Part shown: piece by piece, positions 36,490-45,485 of the stretch
How positions within the stretch are numbered: position 1 is the stretch's first letter
Layout of the letters: each line of letters begins with the position of its first letter
Assembly: GCF_039543245.1 (NCBI RefSeq)
Contig: NZ_BAABJJ010000009.1
Location: forward strand, 1-64,000
From: Algibacter_G agarivorans
GTDB taxonomy: Bacteria; Bacteroidota; Bacteroidia; Flavobacteriales; Flavobacteriaceae
DNA: 64,000 nt
Direction of reading: 5' to 3'
Position numbers and translations under genes: made by a program
Notes under the pieces: generated by a model
The model's database searches: none
The model's input: only the letters and a program-made list of their open reading frames with translations
Told to the model about the DNA's origin: nothing

Positions 36490-38994
36490 TTACTTCTTTT
36501 TTACAGGAGCTTTCTTTTTTGTTGCTTTTTTCTTGGTTACTCTTTTCTTTGGTGCATTGGCTTCTATTATAGCTTTGGCTTCATCTAAAGTCATTTCAGA
36601 AACATCTACAGTTTTAGCCAATTCAACTTTAATCTTACCCTTTAAAACATTATGTCTGCCCCAACGTGCTTTTTCCACACGAATGCCTTCATCTTCCCAA
36701 TTATGGATAACCTTATCTATTTCTTTTTGAATTTTGGTCTCAATCAATTCAACAATATCTGCATCAGATAAATTATCCCAATCGTATTTTTTATTCACAT
36801 TAATAAACATATTGTTCCATTTTATAAATGGTCCAAAACGTCCTTTACCTTTTTGAACTGGCAAATCTTTAAACATATAAATTGGTGCGTCTGCTTTTTG
36901 TTTTTCTTTGATTAAAACAATAGCGTCATCAAGTTCTACACTTAAGGGGTCTGTTCCTTTTGGCAATGAAACAAAAGCATCTCCAAATTTTACATAAGGC
37001 CCAAAACGGCCATTATTTACTAGTATTTCTTCACCTTCATAATTACCTAAGTTTTTAGGAAGCTGAAACAAATCCATAGCTTCTTCATAAGTAATGCTAC
37101 CCAATTGCTGATCTGGACTTAAACTTGCGAATTGAGGTTTCTCTTCATCGTCGACCGTTCCTATTTGAACCATAGGCCCAAATTTCCCTAAACGCACACT
37201 TACACGTTTACCAGTTTTTGGGTCTTCACCTAAAATACGTTCACCAGATTCTCTTTCAGCATTTTCTTTTACATCTTCAACTACAGGATGAAAACCTTTG
37301 TAAAACGATTTCATCATTTCAATCCAATTTTCGTTGCCTTCCGCAATTTCATCAAAATCAGCTTCTACTTTAGCAGTGAAATTGTAATCCAAAATCTGTT
37401 CAAAATGATTGACTAAAAAGTCTGTAACAATCATACCGATATCTGTTGGCACTAATTTTCCTTTATCTGAGCCTACTTTTTCAGTAAGTGTTTTGTCTTT
37501 TACAGTACCAAGTTTTAATATTAACTGAGAATAGTTTCGTTCTTCTCCTTCAACAGTTCCTTTTTCAACATAATTTCTATTTTGAATCGTTGAAATAGTT
37601 GGCGCGTAAGTTGACGGACGACCAATTCCTAACTCCTCTAATTTCTTAACTAAAGATGCTTCTGTATATCTTGCTGGTGGACGAGTATAACGTTCTGTTG
37701 CTGTAATGTAATTATTAAGCAGTGTTTCATTAATTCTCATTGCTGGCAACATCCCATCTTGCTCTACATCTTCATCATCAGTACCTTCCAAATACACTTT
37801 TAAAAATCCATCAAAAGTGATAACCTCCCCATTTGCAGTAAACGTTTCTTTGTGTGTTGAAGCACTAATCTTAACATTGGTACGCTCTAATTCAGCTTCA
37901 CTCATTTGCGAGGCAATAGAACGTTTCCAAATCAAGTCATATAAACGTGCTTGATCTCTATCTATATCTACAGAATGGACTGAAAAATTTGTTGGCCGAA
38001 TAGCCTCGTGCGCTTCTTGAGCACCTTTTGCTTTTCCTTTATAATTTCTTGGTTTGCTATATTTTGAACCAAATGCATCTTTAATTTCTGCCTCAGCGCC
38101 TTTTCTAGCTTCATCAGATAAATTAACACTATCGGTTCTCATATAAGTAATTAAACCAGCTTCATAAAGGCGTTGCGCCATAGTCATGGTTTTACTTACT
38201 GAAAAATATAATTTACGAGATGCTTCTTGTTGTAATGTTGACGTTGTAAATGGTGCTGCTGGAGATTTTTTAGCTGGCTTTTTTTGTAAATCAGCAACTT
38301 TAAAATCCGCATTAGCGTTTTGTTCTAAAAATTTCTGAGCTTCTGCTTTAGTTGAAAAATTCTTTGGAAGTTTTGCTTTGAACGTTTGCCCATCTTCATT
38401 TGAAAATTCAGCATCTATTCTATATGATGCTACAGGTGTAAAACCTTGAATTTCTCTTTCCTTTTCAACAATTAAACGCACTGAAACAGATTGTACACGT
38501 CCTGCTGAAAGCCCACCTTTTACTTTTCTCCAAAGTACTGGAGATAACTCATAACCCACAATTCTATCTAATACACGACGTGCTTGCTGTGCGTCTACTA
38601 AATCGTAATCTATCCCTCTTGGATTTTCAATGGCTTTTAGAATAGCCGTTTTGGTAATTTCATGAAAAACAATACGCTTTGTTTTGTCTTTATCTAATTT
38701 TAGAGTTTCTGCTAAATGCCACGCAATAGCTTCCCCTTCGCGATCCTCATCACTAGCTAACCAAACCATTTCTGCTTTTTTAGCCAAATCTTTCAGCTTT
38801 TTTACAACTGCTTTTTTGTCTTTAGAAACTTCATATTTTGGTTTAAAATCACCATCAACATCAACCCCTAATTCCTTGGAAGGTAAATCGGCAATATGCC
38901 CGAAACTAGATTCTACTTTAAAATCTTTTCCTAGAAATTTTTCAATGGTTTTTGCCTTAGCAGGTGACTCTACTATTACTAAATTCTTCGCCAT
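36490..38994 (-). CDS. topA: DNA topoisomerase I
   Basis: An 834-residue type IA topoisomerase that relaxes negative supercoils. The N-terminal Toprim domain starts KNLVIVESPAKAKTIEKFLG, with acidic DEDREGEAIAWHL. The core has RRVLDRIVGYELSPVLWRK and AGRVQSVSVRLI. The catalytic tyrosine is in GLITYMRTDSVNLS, and further core motifs include GIGRPSTYAPTI. The C-terminal third carries repeated FGPxxxxG elements (GKFGPMVQIG, GRFGPYVKFG, GRFGPFIKW) in place of some zinc fingers, and a lysine-rich tail (RVTKKKATKKKAPVKKK). The length is normal for Bacteroidota. A TACATTTG promoter box lies 20 bases upstream. Confidence 0.97.
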   Translation of the reverse strand: MAKNLVIVESPAKAKTIEKFLGKDFKVESSFGHIADLPSKELGVDVDGDFKPKYEVSKDKKAVVKKLKDLAKKAEMVWLASDEDREGEAIAWHLAETLKLDKDKTKRIVFHEITKTAILKAIENPRGIDYDLVDAQQARRVLDRIVGYELSPVLWRKVKGGLSAGRVQSVSVRLIVEKEREIQGFTPVASYRIDAEFSNEDGQTFKAKLPKNFSTKAEAQKFLEQNANADFKVADLQKKPAKKSPAAPFTTSTLQQEASRKLYFSVSKTMTMAQRLYEAGLITYMRTDSVNLSDEARKGAEAEIKDAFGSKYSKPRNYKGKAKGAQEAHEAIRPTNFSVHSVDIDRDQARLYDLIWKRSIASQMSEAELERTNVKISASTHKETFTANGEVITFDGFLKVYLEGTDDEDVEQDGMLPAMRINETLLNNYITATERYTRPPARYTEASLVKKLEELGIGRPSTYAPTISTIQNRNYVEKGTVEGEERNYSQLILKLGTVKDKTLTEKVGSDKGKLVPTDIGMIVTDFLVNHFEQILDYNFTAKVEADFDEIAEGNENWIEMMKSFYKGFHPVVEDVKENAERESGERILGEDPKTGKRVSVRLGKFGPMVQIGTVDDEEKPQFASLSPDQQLGSITYEEAMDLFQLPKNLGNYEGEEILVNNGRFGPYVKFGDAFVSLPKGTDPLSVELDDAIVLIKEKQKADAPIYMFKDLPVQKGKGRFGPFIKWNNMFINVNKKYDWDNLSDADIVELIETKIQKEIDKVIHNWEDEGIRVEKARWGRHNVLKGKIKVELAKTVDVSEMTLDEAKAIIEANAPKKRVTKKKATKKKAPVKKK

Positions 38995-39013
38995 ACTTCA
39001 TTTTTTGAAGCTA

Positions 39014-39021
39014 CAAATGTA
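39014..39021 (-). promoter_or_regulatory. -7 promoter box of topA
   Basis: The minus strand reads TACATTTG (TAnnTTTG) 20 bases upstream of the topA start codon, giving a very short leader. No TTTG was seen at the -33 position. Confidence 0.45.
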
Positions 39022-39075
39022 TATGAAAAAAAGTTTATCTGTAGCATTTTATGGATTATCTGTGTATTATTTAAA

Positions 39076-39113
39076 TAAAAAAACCTGCTTCTAACACTTT
39101 AAAAGCAGGTTTC
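39076..39113 (-). terminator. Terminator downstream of the paired membrane-protein genes
   Basis: AAACCTGCTT (39081-39090) and AAGCAGGTTT (39103-39112) form a 10-bp stem; on the minus strand a T-tract follows. It lies 20 bases beyond the end of the gene at 39133. Confidence 0.7.
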
Positions 39114-39132
39114 TTGTAGTGAAAAAATATTT

Positions 39133-39900
39133 TTATTCGGTTATTTTTCCAATTTTATCAATATCACTTTGTTCGTTAAAACCTAGTGTTTCTTTATATA
39201 TAAAATAAAGCGGTATAGCAGCAAATGATGCCGTTACAAATACCCCTACAAAACACATAAGCATACCCACCATTTGAGCTAAAAATCCAGAAACAACCAT
39301 TAATCCAAAGGTTATTAGCCATTTTTTGTTCCCTAATTTAAAACCAACTTTTACAATCTCTGACGCAGACATATCTGGGTTAAAGGCATAAATCACATTC
39401 ATTAACGCAATAGGCACCATAACATATATAATAGGAAAAAAACAAAGCAACATAGCCACTAGACTAACAGCTAACATAATAGCCCCAAGCTTTATAGTTT
39501 TGCCTAGGTATGGCTTTTTAAAAAAATAAAAATAATCGTCAGATGTGGCTTCATTAAAATCTTTAGTCTTACATATTCTATATAGTGCAGCTTTTAATCC
39601 TAATCCTATAGCCATTGCAAAAAACATAAACACAATCATTACCAAATAAAAAGGAATTAGGAGCGCCATATTTAGCTCCCCTCCCTGTTGCATGGAATCA
39701 GGATCTAAAACGCCCATTGCTATTAAAGGTAGATACATAACAAGGTAAAGAGGAAGCATTAATAACATGGTTAACAACATGGTAACCAACCCTTGCACCC
39801 ATATTTTTTTAAAAAGCTCAATGGATTTGTTAAAAACATCTCCAAAATCTAAATCCTTGGCATGCTCAACTTTTTCTAATAAACTGGTCATTGTATTCAT
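39133..39900 (-). CDS. Multi-span membrane protein, paralogue of the next gene
   Basis: A 255-residue protein. The soluble start (LEKVEHAKDLDFGDVFNKSI) is followed by KKIWVQGLVTMLLTMLLMLP and five to six further hydrophobic segments. It ends IYKETLGFNEQSDIDKIG. It is clearly related to the gene just upstream (same AKxLDFG...SIELFKKxW start, same KxGFKLGNKKWLITFG segment, same IYKExxGFN end), so the pair arose by duplication; the gap is 21 bases, one operon. Such proteins are often mislabelled beta-carotene 15,15'-monooxygenase in flavobacteria; no catalytic motif supports that. The function is unknown. Confidence 0.75.
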   Translation of the reverse strand: MNTMTSLLEKVEHAKDLDFGDVFNKSIELFKKIWVQGLVTMLLTMLLMLPLYLVMYLPLIAMGVLDPDSMQQGGELNMALLIPFYLVMIVFMFFAMAIGLGLKAALYRICKTKDFNEATSDDYFYFFKKPYLGKTIKLGAIMLAVSLVAMLLCFFPIIYVMVPIALMNVIYAFNPDMSASEIVKVGFKLGNKKWLITFGLMVVSGFLAQMVGMLMCFVGVFVTASFAAIPLYFIYKETLGFNEQSDIDKIGKITE

Positions 39901-39921
39901 AATATAAAAGGCATTTAAATA

Positions 39922-40692
39922 TTAATAATCTGAATCGTCATTAACTCCTATTTGTTCAATCTCGCTATACGTATTAAAACCTATTACCTCTTTATAAATT
40001 AAAAATACAGGCAGATAAACAATAGCAATGGTAAAGAAAAGCCCAATACCACAGGCCAACATACCCAACATTCCTAAAACACCCGTAACAAACATAGTCC
40101 CAAATGTAATGAGCCATTTTTTGTTCCCTAGAGCAAAACTTGCTTTTACAATTTCTATTTCGCTTAAATCTGGATTGTTAGCCAGAATGATTGCAAAATA
40201 AGCTAATGGCACTAACACATAAATATATGGGATAAAAAGCAACAACTGAGCAACGGCTGATATTAGCGCATGAATAATCCCTAACATAAATACTTTGGTG
40301 AAGTAACTTTTATTAAAAAAATAAAAATAGTCGTCGTTTACATTTTCCCCAGAATCTACTTGCTTGCAAATTCTATAAAACGCTGCAACAAAAGCAAGTG
40401 TTAATGTACTTATTAAAATTGTTTGAGGTATACTATAAATCGCATTTTGCGAATAGAAACCTGTAACTGTTTCAAAACTAAATCCATTATTTAAATCAAA
40501 AGGATCTGGCGCAAGGCCAATGAGCCTAAAAGCAAAGCCAATACAAACAGCAGCAATTACAAGAAACAGCATAATTAAAAAACCTTTGAGCCATACTTTT
40601 TTAAAAAGCTCGATAGATTCACTTATAATTGTTCCAAAATCTAAAGGTTTCGCATTGCTTATCTTTTTTAATAAAGTCTCAAAAGTATTCAT
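39922..40692 (-). CDS. Multi-span membrane protein, first of a paralogous pair
   Basis: A 256-residue protein starting at the ATG 40690-40692 (MNTFETLLKKISNAKPLDFG). The 27 extra residues in the longer frame are absent from its paralogue and do not look like a signal. It has about five to six membrane segments (FLIMLFLVIAAVCIGFAF, TILISTLTLAFVAAFY, VAQLLLFIPYIYVLVPLAYF, MLGMLACGIGLFFTIAIVYL) and the shared KASFALGNKKWLITFG motif. It shares an operon with its paralogue. No function is known; a role in membrane organisation or transport is possible. Confidence 0.75.
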   Translation of the reverse strand: MNTFETLLKKISNAKPLDFGTIISESIELFKKVWLKGFLIMLFLVIAAVCIGFAFRLIGLAPDPFDLNNGFSFETVTGFYSQNAIYSIPQTILISTLTLAFVAAFYRICKQVDSGENVNDDYFYFFNKSYFTKVFMLGIIHALISAVAQLLLFIPYIYVLVPLAYFAIILANNPDLSEIEIVKASFALGNKKWLITFGTMFVTGVLGMLGMLACGIGLFFTIAIVYLPVFLIYKEVIGFNTYSEIEQIGVNDDSDY

Positions 40693-40760
40693 TCTTGGTG
40701 TAGTTAAATTAAGATTTAAAGGTAAATTATTTTTCAAAAACAGTTGCAATATAATACAAA

Positions 40761-40788
40761 CAAAAAATCCCACATAAATGCAGGATTC
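40761..40788 (-). terminator. Terminator of the interrupted LVIVD gene
   Basis: On the minus strand AATCCTGCA and TGTGGGATT can pair over 9 bp with two wobbles, followed by TTTTTTG. It lies 25 bases beyond the stop of the gene remnant at 40813. Confidence 0.5.
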
Positions 40789-40812
40789 TTAATTTCTAAA
40801 ATTTTGGAATAT

Positions 40813-41617
40813 CTATTTTAACGCAAACGTGCTTATAAGATCTACTCCATCATTCACATAATCATATTGATATAATGTATCGTCACCAATCATGAGCAGA
40901 ATATCCTCTAAAGGAATCACATCTTTAGATTGAATATCTTTAAAAACTTTAGCCATACTTATATTGAGTGGATCAGCTTTGTTAAATAATTTCAAACCAG
41001 AAGTCCCATCACAAATAAATAAGGTATTGCCTTTAATACCCAATCCGTAAGGATTATCAAGCCCATATCTTTTGGCTAATGTTGGATTTTTTTTATCGGT
41101 AATATCTATAACCTCAAGCACACTTTCCAATTGTCCACAAGCATTGCCCCCACGCAAAGTTACATAGGCATAATTTCCATCAACAACCACAGGGTCACAA
41201 CCTTCCCAATGTGTAAACTCAGAAACATATTCTGGCAAAGATGGATTAACCAAATCATAAATATACATTCCATTGGTGCTACCTAAATATAAATAATCAT
41301 CTGCTTGAAACATAGTTTCTATATTCCATCCGGCATATTGGGTATTTGCAAGTACTGGCTCCGCTAAATTCTGAATATTAAAAATACTCATTTCATGGTT
41401 TCCTACGGTATATAAATAATTATCTACTATTTGAAAACGCGCTAAAGAACCTCCTGTTCCAGTAGTAGATTCGGCAGCTGAATTTAAAACAGCACCATCT
41501 TCAAAAGCAATATCTATTAAACGCTCATCTACTTTTTTACGTCTTTCTGTGCTTAAGGTCCAGCCTAAAACAATATCGGTATCATAATTTATCCGTCCAT
41601 AATCAACAACATGTCTT
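40813..41617 (-). pseudogene. LVIVD-repeat lipoprotein, C-terminal part (split by IS3 element)
   Basis: The C-terminal two thirds of a beta-propeller lipoprotein whose start lies at 43357, beyond the insertion sequence. The frame is open from the IS edge (RHVVDYGRINYDTDIVLGW) through repeats such as YLYTVGNHEMSIFNIQN, YLYLGSTNGMYIYDLVN, YAYVTLRGGN, VLEVIDITDKKNPTLAK and TLFICDGTSGLKLFNKADP. LVIVD repeats form propeller blades; the proteins sit on the outer membrane or periplasmic side. An internal ATG at 41391 could start a short product, but that would lack an export signal. Removing 1288 bases (41618-42905) rejoins the two halves in frame. Confidence 0.85.
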
Positions 41618-41649
41618 ATCCTGAAATATGGCTACAGGTTAAAATTGAA

Positions 41650-42396
41650 TTAAGCTGATAATTTATATACCATATTAGGTGTTTTATAGTCTAAAGATAA
41701 ATGTAATCTTATTTCGTTGTATAATTTAATTGCATTTTTTGCAGCTCTCTTAGCGTGACTCACGTTATCAAAGGTTTGGTCTAAATAAAATTCATCTTTT
41801 AAGATTCCGTTTACACGTTCTGCCATAGCGTTTTCATAACAATGATTTTCTTCGGTCATACTAATGTCTATCTTTTTTCTTTTCAATATTTGAGTGTATA
41901 CGTTGCTGCAATACTGTATTCCTCTATCAGAGTGGTGTATGAGTCCATTACTATTTTTAGCTTGGTAAATGGCCTTATTAAGTGCTCTTACGCATCCTTT
42001 AAGTTCTAGGCTGTCACTAAGATCATACCCCACTATTTTCCTAGAGTACATATCAGTTATTAAAGCCAAGTAACAAAATCCTTTTATGGTTCTAATGTAA
42101 GTTATATCACTCACCCAAACTTGGTTAGGCCTTGTCACTTCTAGGTCTTTTATAATGTTATTGTACTTATAAAATCGATGATGCGAGTTAGTAGTTCTGC
42201 TACTATATTTCTTTCTAAGTGTTAGCATTTGATGTTTTCTAAGGACATTAAATAGTGTGTCTCTACCGACTTTAAGATTGGCCTTTGTAAACTCATCATC
42301 CAATGATACCTTAAGTTTACGCACGCCTTCTCTGGGAAGGGATCTGCGTCTTTTGTGTACTATTTCAATAATCTGTTGTTCAAGTTTTAAACGCAT
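41650..42396 (-). CDS. IS3-family transposase OrfB (DDE integrase core)
   Basis: 248 residues from an internal ATG. The frame is open further upstream to about 42520 (ALIKAKEKSKGFASLTTIT), which fits expression as an OrfAB fusion by -1 frameshifting at the A-run near 42521-42529. The HTH_21-like region is followed by the integrase core: first Asp in VWVSDITYIRT, second in GLIHHSDRGIQYCS, Glu in NAMAERVNGILKDEF, then the ending YNEIRLHLSLDYKTPN. These are the D, D(35)E residues of IS3 transposases. No disruption is seen. Confidence 0.9.
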   Translation of the reverse strand: MRLKLEQQIIEIVHKRRRSLPREGVRKLKVSLDDEFTKANLKVGRDTLFNVLRKHQMLTLRKKYSSRTTNSHHRFYKYNNIIKDLEVTRPNQVWVSDITYIRTIKGFCYLALITDMYSRKIVGYDLSDSLELKGCVRALNKAIYQAKNSNGLIHHSDRGIQYCSNVYTQILKRKKIDISMTEENHCYENAMAERVNGILKDEFYLDQTFDNVSHAKRAAKNAIKLYNEIRLHLSLDYKTPNMVYKLSA

Positions 42397-42500
42397 ATCA
42401 GCTCTAGATTTGTATTTATAATACGCATCACGTTTAAGTCCAAAACAATGTGTTATAGTCGTTAAAGAAGCAAATCCCTTAGATTTTTCTTTAGCTTTGA

Positions 42501-42872
42501 TTAAGGCTTTATACTTAGCTTTTTTTTTAGTTCAGCAACAGATTTATAGCCTAGATCTTCAGCAGCTACTTCAAGGTAAGAATCCAGTACTAAAGCATCT
42601 AGGTCCTTTTTGAGTAGTAGTTTTTTAAGCTGTTCAATTTCCTTTTGAAGTTCTTTGATTCTAGATATTTCGTCTTTTGTTTCCACTTTTACTCTTGTGT
42701 TCATTAAGTCTTTACGATTGTACTTTTTAATCCACTCATTAACGGTTGTAGGGGCAATAGAGTAGAGTTTACATAGTTCACTCTTTGTGTGTTTTCCGGT
42801 TGTAAGTTCGGCTAAAATTTTTAATTTGAAAGGTTCACTGTAACGTCTAATTACTTTGTCATTTTTGTACAT
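42501..42872 (-). CDS. IS3-family OrfA (HTH protein)
   Basis: A 123-residue protein. The N-terminal helix-turn-helix (FKLKILAELTTGKHTKSELC, KLYSIAPTTVNEWIKKYN) binds the IS ends. A leucine-zipper coiled coil (ISRIKELQKEIEQLKKLLLK) serves for dimerisation. It ends just after the A-run (AELKKKLSIKP), where -1 slippage would join it to OrfB. This is normal length and arrangement for IS3-family elements. Confidence 0.9.
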   Translation of the reverse strand: MYKNDKVIRRYSEPFKLKILAELTTGKHTKSELCKLYSIAPTTVNEWIKKYNRKDLMNTRVKVETKDEISRIKELQKEIEQLKKLLLKKDLDALVLDSYLEVAAEDLGYKSVAELKKKLSIKP

Positions 42873-42905
42873 AATGTTTAAAATTATGTAGCCTTTATTC
42901 AGGAC

Positions 42906-43357
42906 GGGTCAACATCTGCTTCAACGGGAATATTATAATTATAAACGTTAAATACATCTTTTAACCGCTCTACTAAAGACACTGTATTAATATTCGAAAT
43001 ATCAAAAACCACCAAATCGGTACCACTATCAGCATATAAGAAATTATCTTTTACAGAAATATCTTCATTAATCGGGATCTCAATAAACTTAATAGCCCTT
43101 GGTGATGCTGGATTTGAATTATCAATTACATGAACACCATCTAAATCGCCAATAAAAATATAATCTTTATAGGCATAGATTTTGCCTGCTTCTTTAATAG
43201 GCTCTGGCACTGTAACCTTAACCGCGCTCCTAAAGGCCGTTTTACTCATTAATTGCGGGGTTGCTACTTGAACAAATTCATAATCGGCATCGTCGTTTTT
43301 ATCACAAGACAAAGCCATTATAAAAAGTAGTGGCAAAAAAAGGTGTTTCAATTTCAT
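42906..43357 (-). pseudogene. LVIVD-repeat lipoprotein, N-terminal part (split by IS3 element)
   Basis: The first ~150 residues of the gene continued at 41617. Signal peptide with lipobox IMALSC (Cys18), acidic linker, then propeller blades: KIYAYKDYIFIGDLDGVHVI, NFLYADSGTDLVVFDISN. The frame stops inside the IS end at 42899-42901, two residues after EADVDP. A truncated, lipidated product could still be made, but most blades are missing. A second lipoprotein gene lies 17 bases upstream on the same strand, so both were probably one operon. Confidence 0.85.
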
Positions 43358-43374
43358 AATAGATAATTTTTAAT

Positions 43375-43821
43375 TCAATATGTATAATGTAATGAAGACT
43401 CCAAGCCTTCTATATGTAATATGACTTCATTACTACCATTAATTTGTAGCTGTGTTAAATCAAATGAAACTGTTCTTTCAAAAAAAGCAAGACACAGTTC
43501 TTCATTTATTAATTGAAACTTTAAATAGCGTTGTTCTGGCGATGATTCAGCAACTGCTCCAGAATCCACTAAATTAAATCCCCAAGTATTACCATTGCAA
43601 CCAGAAGCGCCTATCTCAATATGTAAACAATCGTTTGTTATTTCCGCATCAATAAAAGTGAAATTTGCTGAATTCAGTTTTTCATATAAGTCATGGCTAA
43701 TAATTGTTGTCTCATCACATATTCCACTAGAACGATTAATATCATCGTTATCATCACATTGCATATTTATAAAACACAATGCGAGAGGAATAAAGAGAAA
43801 AATGGTTTTGACAGACTGCAT
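43375..43821 (-). CDS. Small lipoprotein, unrecognised
   Basis: 148 residues from the ATG at 43819-43821 (MQSVKTIFLFIPLALCFINM); the longer frame adds 22 residues before a proper signal peptide. The lipobox FINMQC is followed by an Asp/Asn linker. The mature part is a beta-rich domain with four cysteines (GICDE, NDCLHIEIGASGCNGN, ELCLAFF) and SFDLTQLQINGSNEVILHI. The GxxGCNGNTW pattern resembles small META-like or copper-resistance-like lipoproteins of Bacteroidota, but I do not assign it. It is in one operon with the interrupted LVIVD gene. Confidence 0.7.
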   Translation of the reverse strand: MQSVKTIFLFIPLALCFINMQCDDNDDINRSSGICDETTIISHDLYEKLNSANFTFIDAEITNDCLHIEIGASGCNGNTWGFNLVDSGAVAESSPEQRYLKFQLINEELCLAFFERTVSFDLTQLQINGSNEVILHIEGLESSLHYTY

Positions 43822-43901
43822 TTTTAGATATTTGGGTTTTATTATAGATACATGAAACGCTTTTTGGTTGCGTAAATTATAAAACAAAATTCAACTGCCA
43901 C

Positions 43902-43934
43902 TTTGTCATAACACACAAATAAATTGTATCTTTG
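43902..43934 (+). promoter_or_regulatory. Promoter of miaB (TTTG / TATCTTTG)
   Basis: TTTG at 43902-43905 and TATCTTTG at 43927-43934, spaced 21 bases, match the Bacteroidota -33/-7 consensus (TTTG, about 20 bases, TAnnTTTG). Transcription would start near 43941, about 29 bases upstream of the miaB ATG. Confidence 0.65.
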
Positions 43935-43969
43935 CATGCTTATTGAAAGATACGATTTTCTAACAAACT

Positions 43970-45418
43970 ATGGAAAAGATAATAGACGAAAACAAACAGG
44001 GCCAATCTTTAGTTTTAGAACAAAAAGAAGATAACAAACGGAAACTTTTTATTGAAAGTTATGGCTGCGCTATGAATTTTAGCGATAGCGAAATTGTAGC
44101 TTCCATAATGGCTGACCAAGGTTTTAACACAACTAAAAATCTAGAAGAAGCCGATTTAGTTCTGGTTAACACCTGTTCTATTCGCGATAAAGCAGAACAA
44201 ACCGTTCGTAAACGTTTAGAAAAATACAATGCTGTAAAACGCGACCATAACCCTAAAATGAAAGTAGGCGTTTTGGGTTGCATGGCAGAACGCTTAAAAA
44301 CAAAATTTCTTGAAGAAGAAAAAATTGTTGATTTAGTTGTCGGCCCTGACGCTTACAAAGACTTACCAAATCTTTTAGCGGAAGTTGATGAAGGTCGAGA
44401 CGCTATAAATGTTATTCTTTCAAAAGAAGAAACCTATGGTGATATTTCTCCTGTGCGTTTAAACACCAATGGTGTTACCGCTTTTGTATCCATTACCCGT
44501 GGCTGCGATAATATGTGTACCTTTTGCGTAGTCCCTTTTACACGTGGTCGAGAACGCAGTAGAGCCCCACAAAGCATTATAGAAGAAGTCAACGATTTAT
44601 GGAATAGAGGCTATAAAGACATTACGTTACTTGGTCAAAATGTAGATAGTTACCTGTGGTATGGCGGAGGACTTAAAAAAGAATTCGACAAAGCCAGCGC
44701 TATACAAAAAGCAACTTCGGTTAGCTTCTCGAAGTTATTAGAACTTTGTGCCAAAGCACAACCTAAAATGCGAATTCGTTTTTCAACGTCGAATCCACAA
44801 GATTTAACTTTAGATGTAGTTGAAACCATGGCTAAATATGATAACATCTGCAATCATATTCATTTACCAGTACAAAGTGGAAGTAATCGTATTCTAAAAG
44901 CCATGAATCGTTTACATACCCGTGAGGAATATTTTGAATTGATTGATAATATTCGAAAAATCATTCCTAACTGCGCTATTAGCCAGGATATGATTGTTGG
45001 TTTCCCAACGGAAACCGAAGAAGATTTTCAAGACACAATATCATTAATGGAGTATGTTAAATATAATTTCGGGTATATGTTTACGTATTCGGAACGCCCA
45101 GGAACTATGGCTGGTCGAAACATGGACGATGATGTTCCTGAAGAAACTAAAAAACGAAGACTACAAGACATTGTAGATTTACAAAGGGCGCACAGCGAAA
45201 TTAAAACCAAAGCATGGCTTAACACCACTGTAGAAGTATTGATTGAAAAAGAATCAAAAAAATCAGACAAGCAATGGTCTGGTCGCACACCTCAAAATAT
45301 TGTTTGTGTATTTCCAAAAGGAAATCATAAAATTGGAGATTTTGTAAATGTAAAGGTTACAGATTGCACAAGTGCTACGTTGATTGGGGAGGCAGTAGAA
45401 TTATCAATGAACAATTAA
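43970..45418 (+). CDS. miaB: tRNA-2-methylthio-N6-dimethylallyladenosine synthase MiaB
   Basis: A 482-residue radical-SAM methylthiotransferase that adds the 2-methylthio group to i6A37 of tRNAs reading UNN codons. The N-terminal UPF0004 domain carries three cysteines for the auxiliary iron-sulfur cluster (ESYGCAMNFSDSE, NTCSIRDKAEQ, GVLGCMAERL). The radical-SAM motif is RGCDNMCTFCVVPFTRGRER. Further motifs: HLPVQSGSNRILKAMNR and DMIVGFPTETEEDF. The C-terminal TRAM domain is VEVLIEKESKKSDKQWSGRT. Length and motifs are normal. It heads a run with the sigma-54 activator gene 67 bases downstream. Confidence 0.97.
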   Translation: MEKIIDENKQGQSLVLEQKEDNKRKLFIESYGCAMNFSDSEIVASIMADQGFNTTKNLEEADLVLVNTCSIRDKAEQTVRKRLEKYNAVKRDHNPKMKVGVLGCMAERLKTKFLEEEKIVDLVVGPDAYKDLPNLLAEVDEGRDAINVILSKEETYGDISPVRLNTNGVTAFVSITRGCDNMCTFCVVPFTRGRERSRAPQSIIEEVNDLWNRGYKDITLLGQNVDSYLWYGGGLKKEFDKASAIQKATSVSFSKLLELCAKAQPKMRIRFSTSNPQDLTLDVVETMAKYDNICNHIHLPVQSGSNRILKAMNRLHTREEYFELIDNIRKIIPNCAISQDMIVGFPTETEEDFQDTISLMEYVKYNFGYMFTYSERPGTMAGRNMDDDVPEETKKRRLQDIVDLQRAHSEIKTKAWLNTTVEVLIEKESKKSDKQWSGRTPQNIVCVFPKGNHKIGDFVNVKVTDCTSATLIGEAVELSMNN

Positions 45419-45485
45419 TAATGAAAAATTATTTCAATTAAAAATCCGTTTTTCATTATTCACTTTTAATTTTTAATTAAAAAAC

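Larger units (their letters stand above)
41618..42905 (-). mobile_element. IS3-family insertion sequence
   Basis: A 1.29-kb element inserted in the LVIVD gene. The ends carry imperfect inverted repeats: left TCCTGAAATATGGCTAC (41619-41635), right end reversed TCCTGAATAAAGGCTAC (42904-42888), 15 of 17 identical. It encodes OrfA and OrfB with a nine-A slippery run at the frame change, as in IS3-family elements. Both genes look intact, so it may be active. No clear target-site duplication could be read next to the ends, suggesting slight change after insertion. Confidence 0.88.

Noticed and set aside
39133..40692. Beta-carotene 15,15'-monooxygenase as a name for the paired membrane proteins
   Set aside because: No iron-ligand histidines or carotenoid-oxygenase fold are seen. 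The name is a common propagated mislabel for such flavobacterial proteins.
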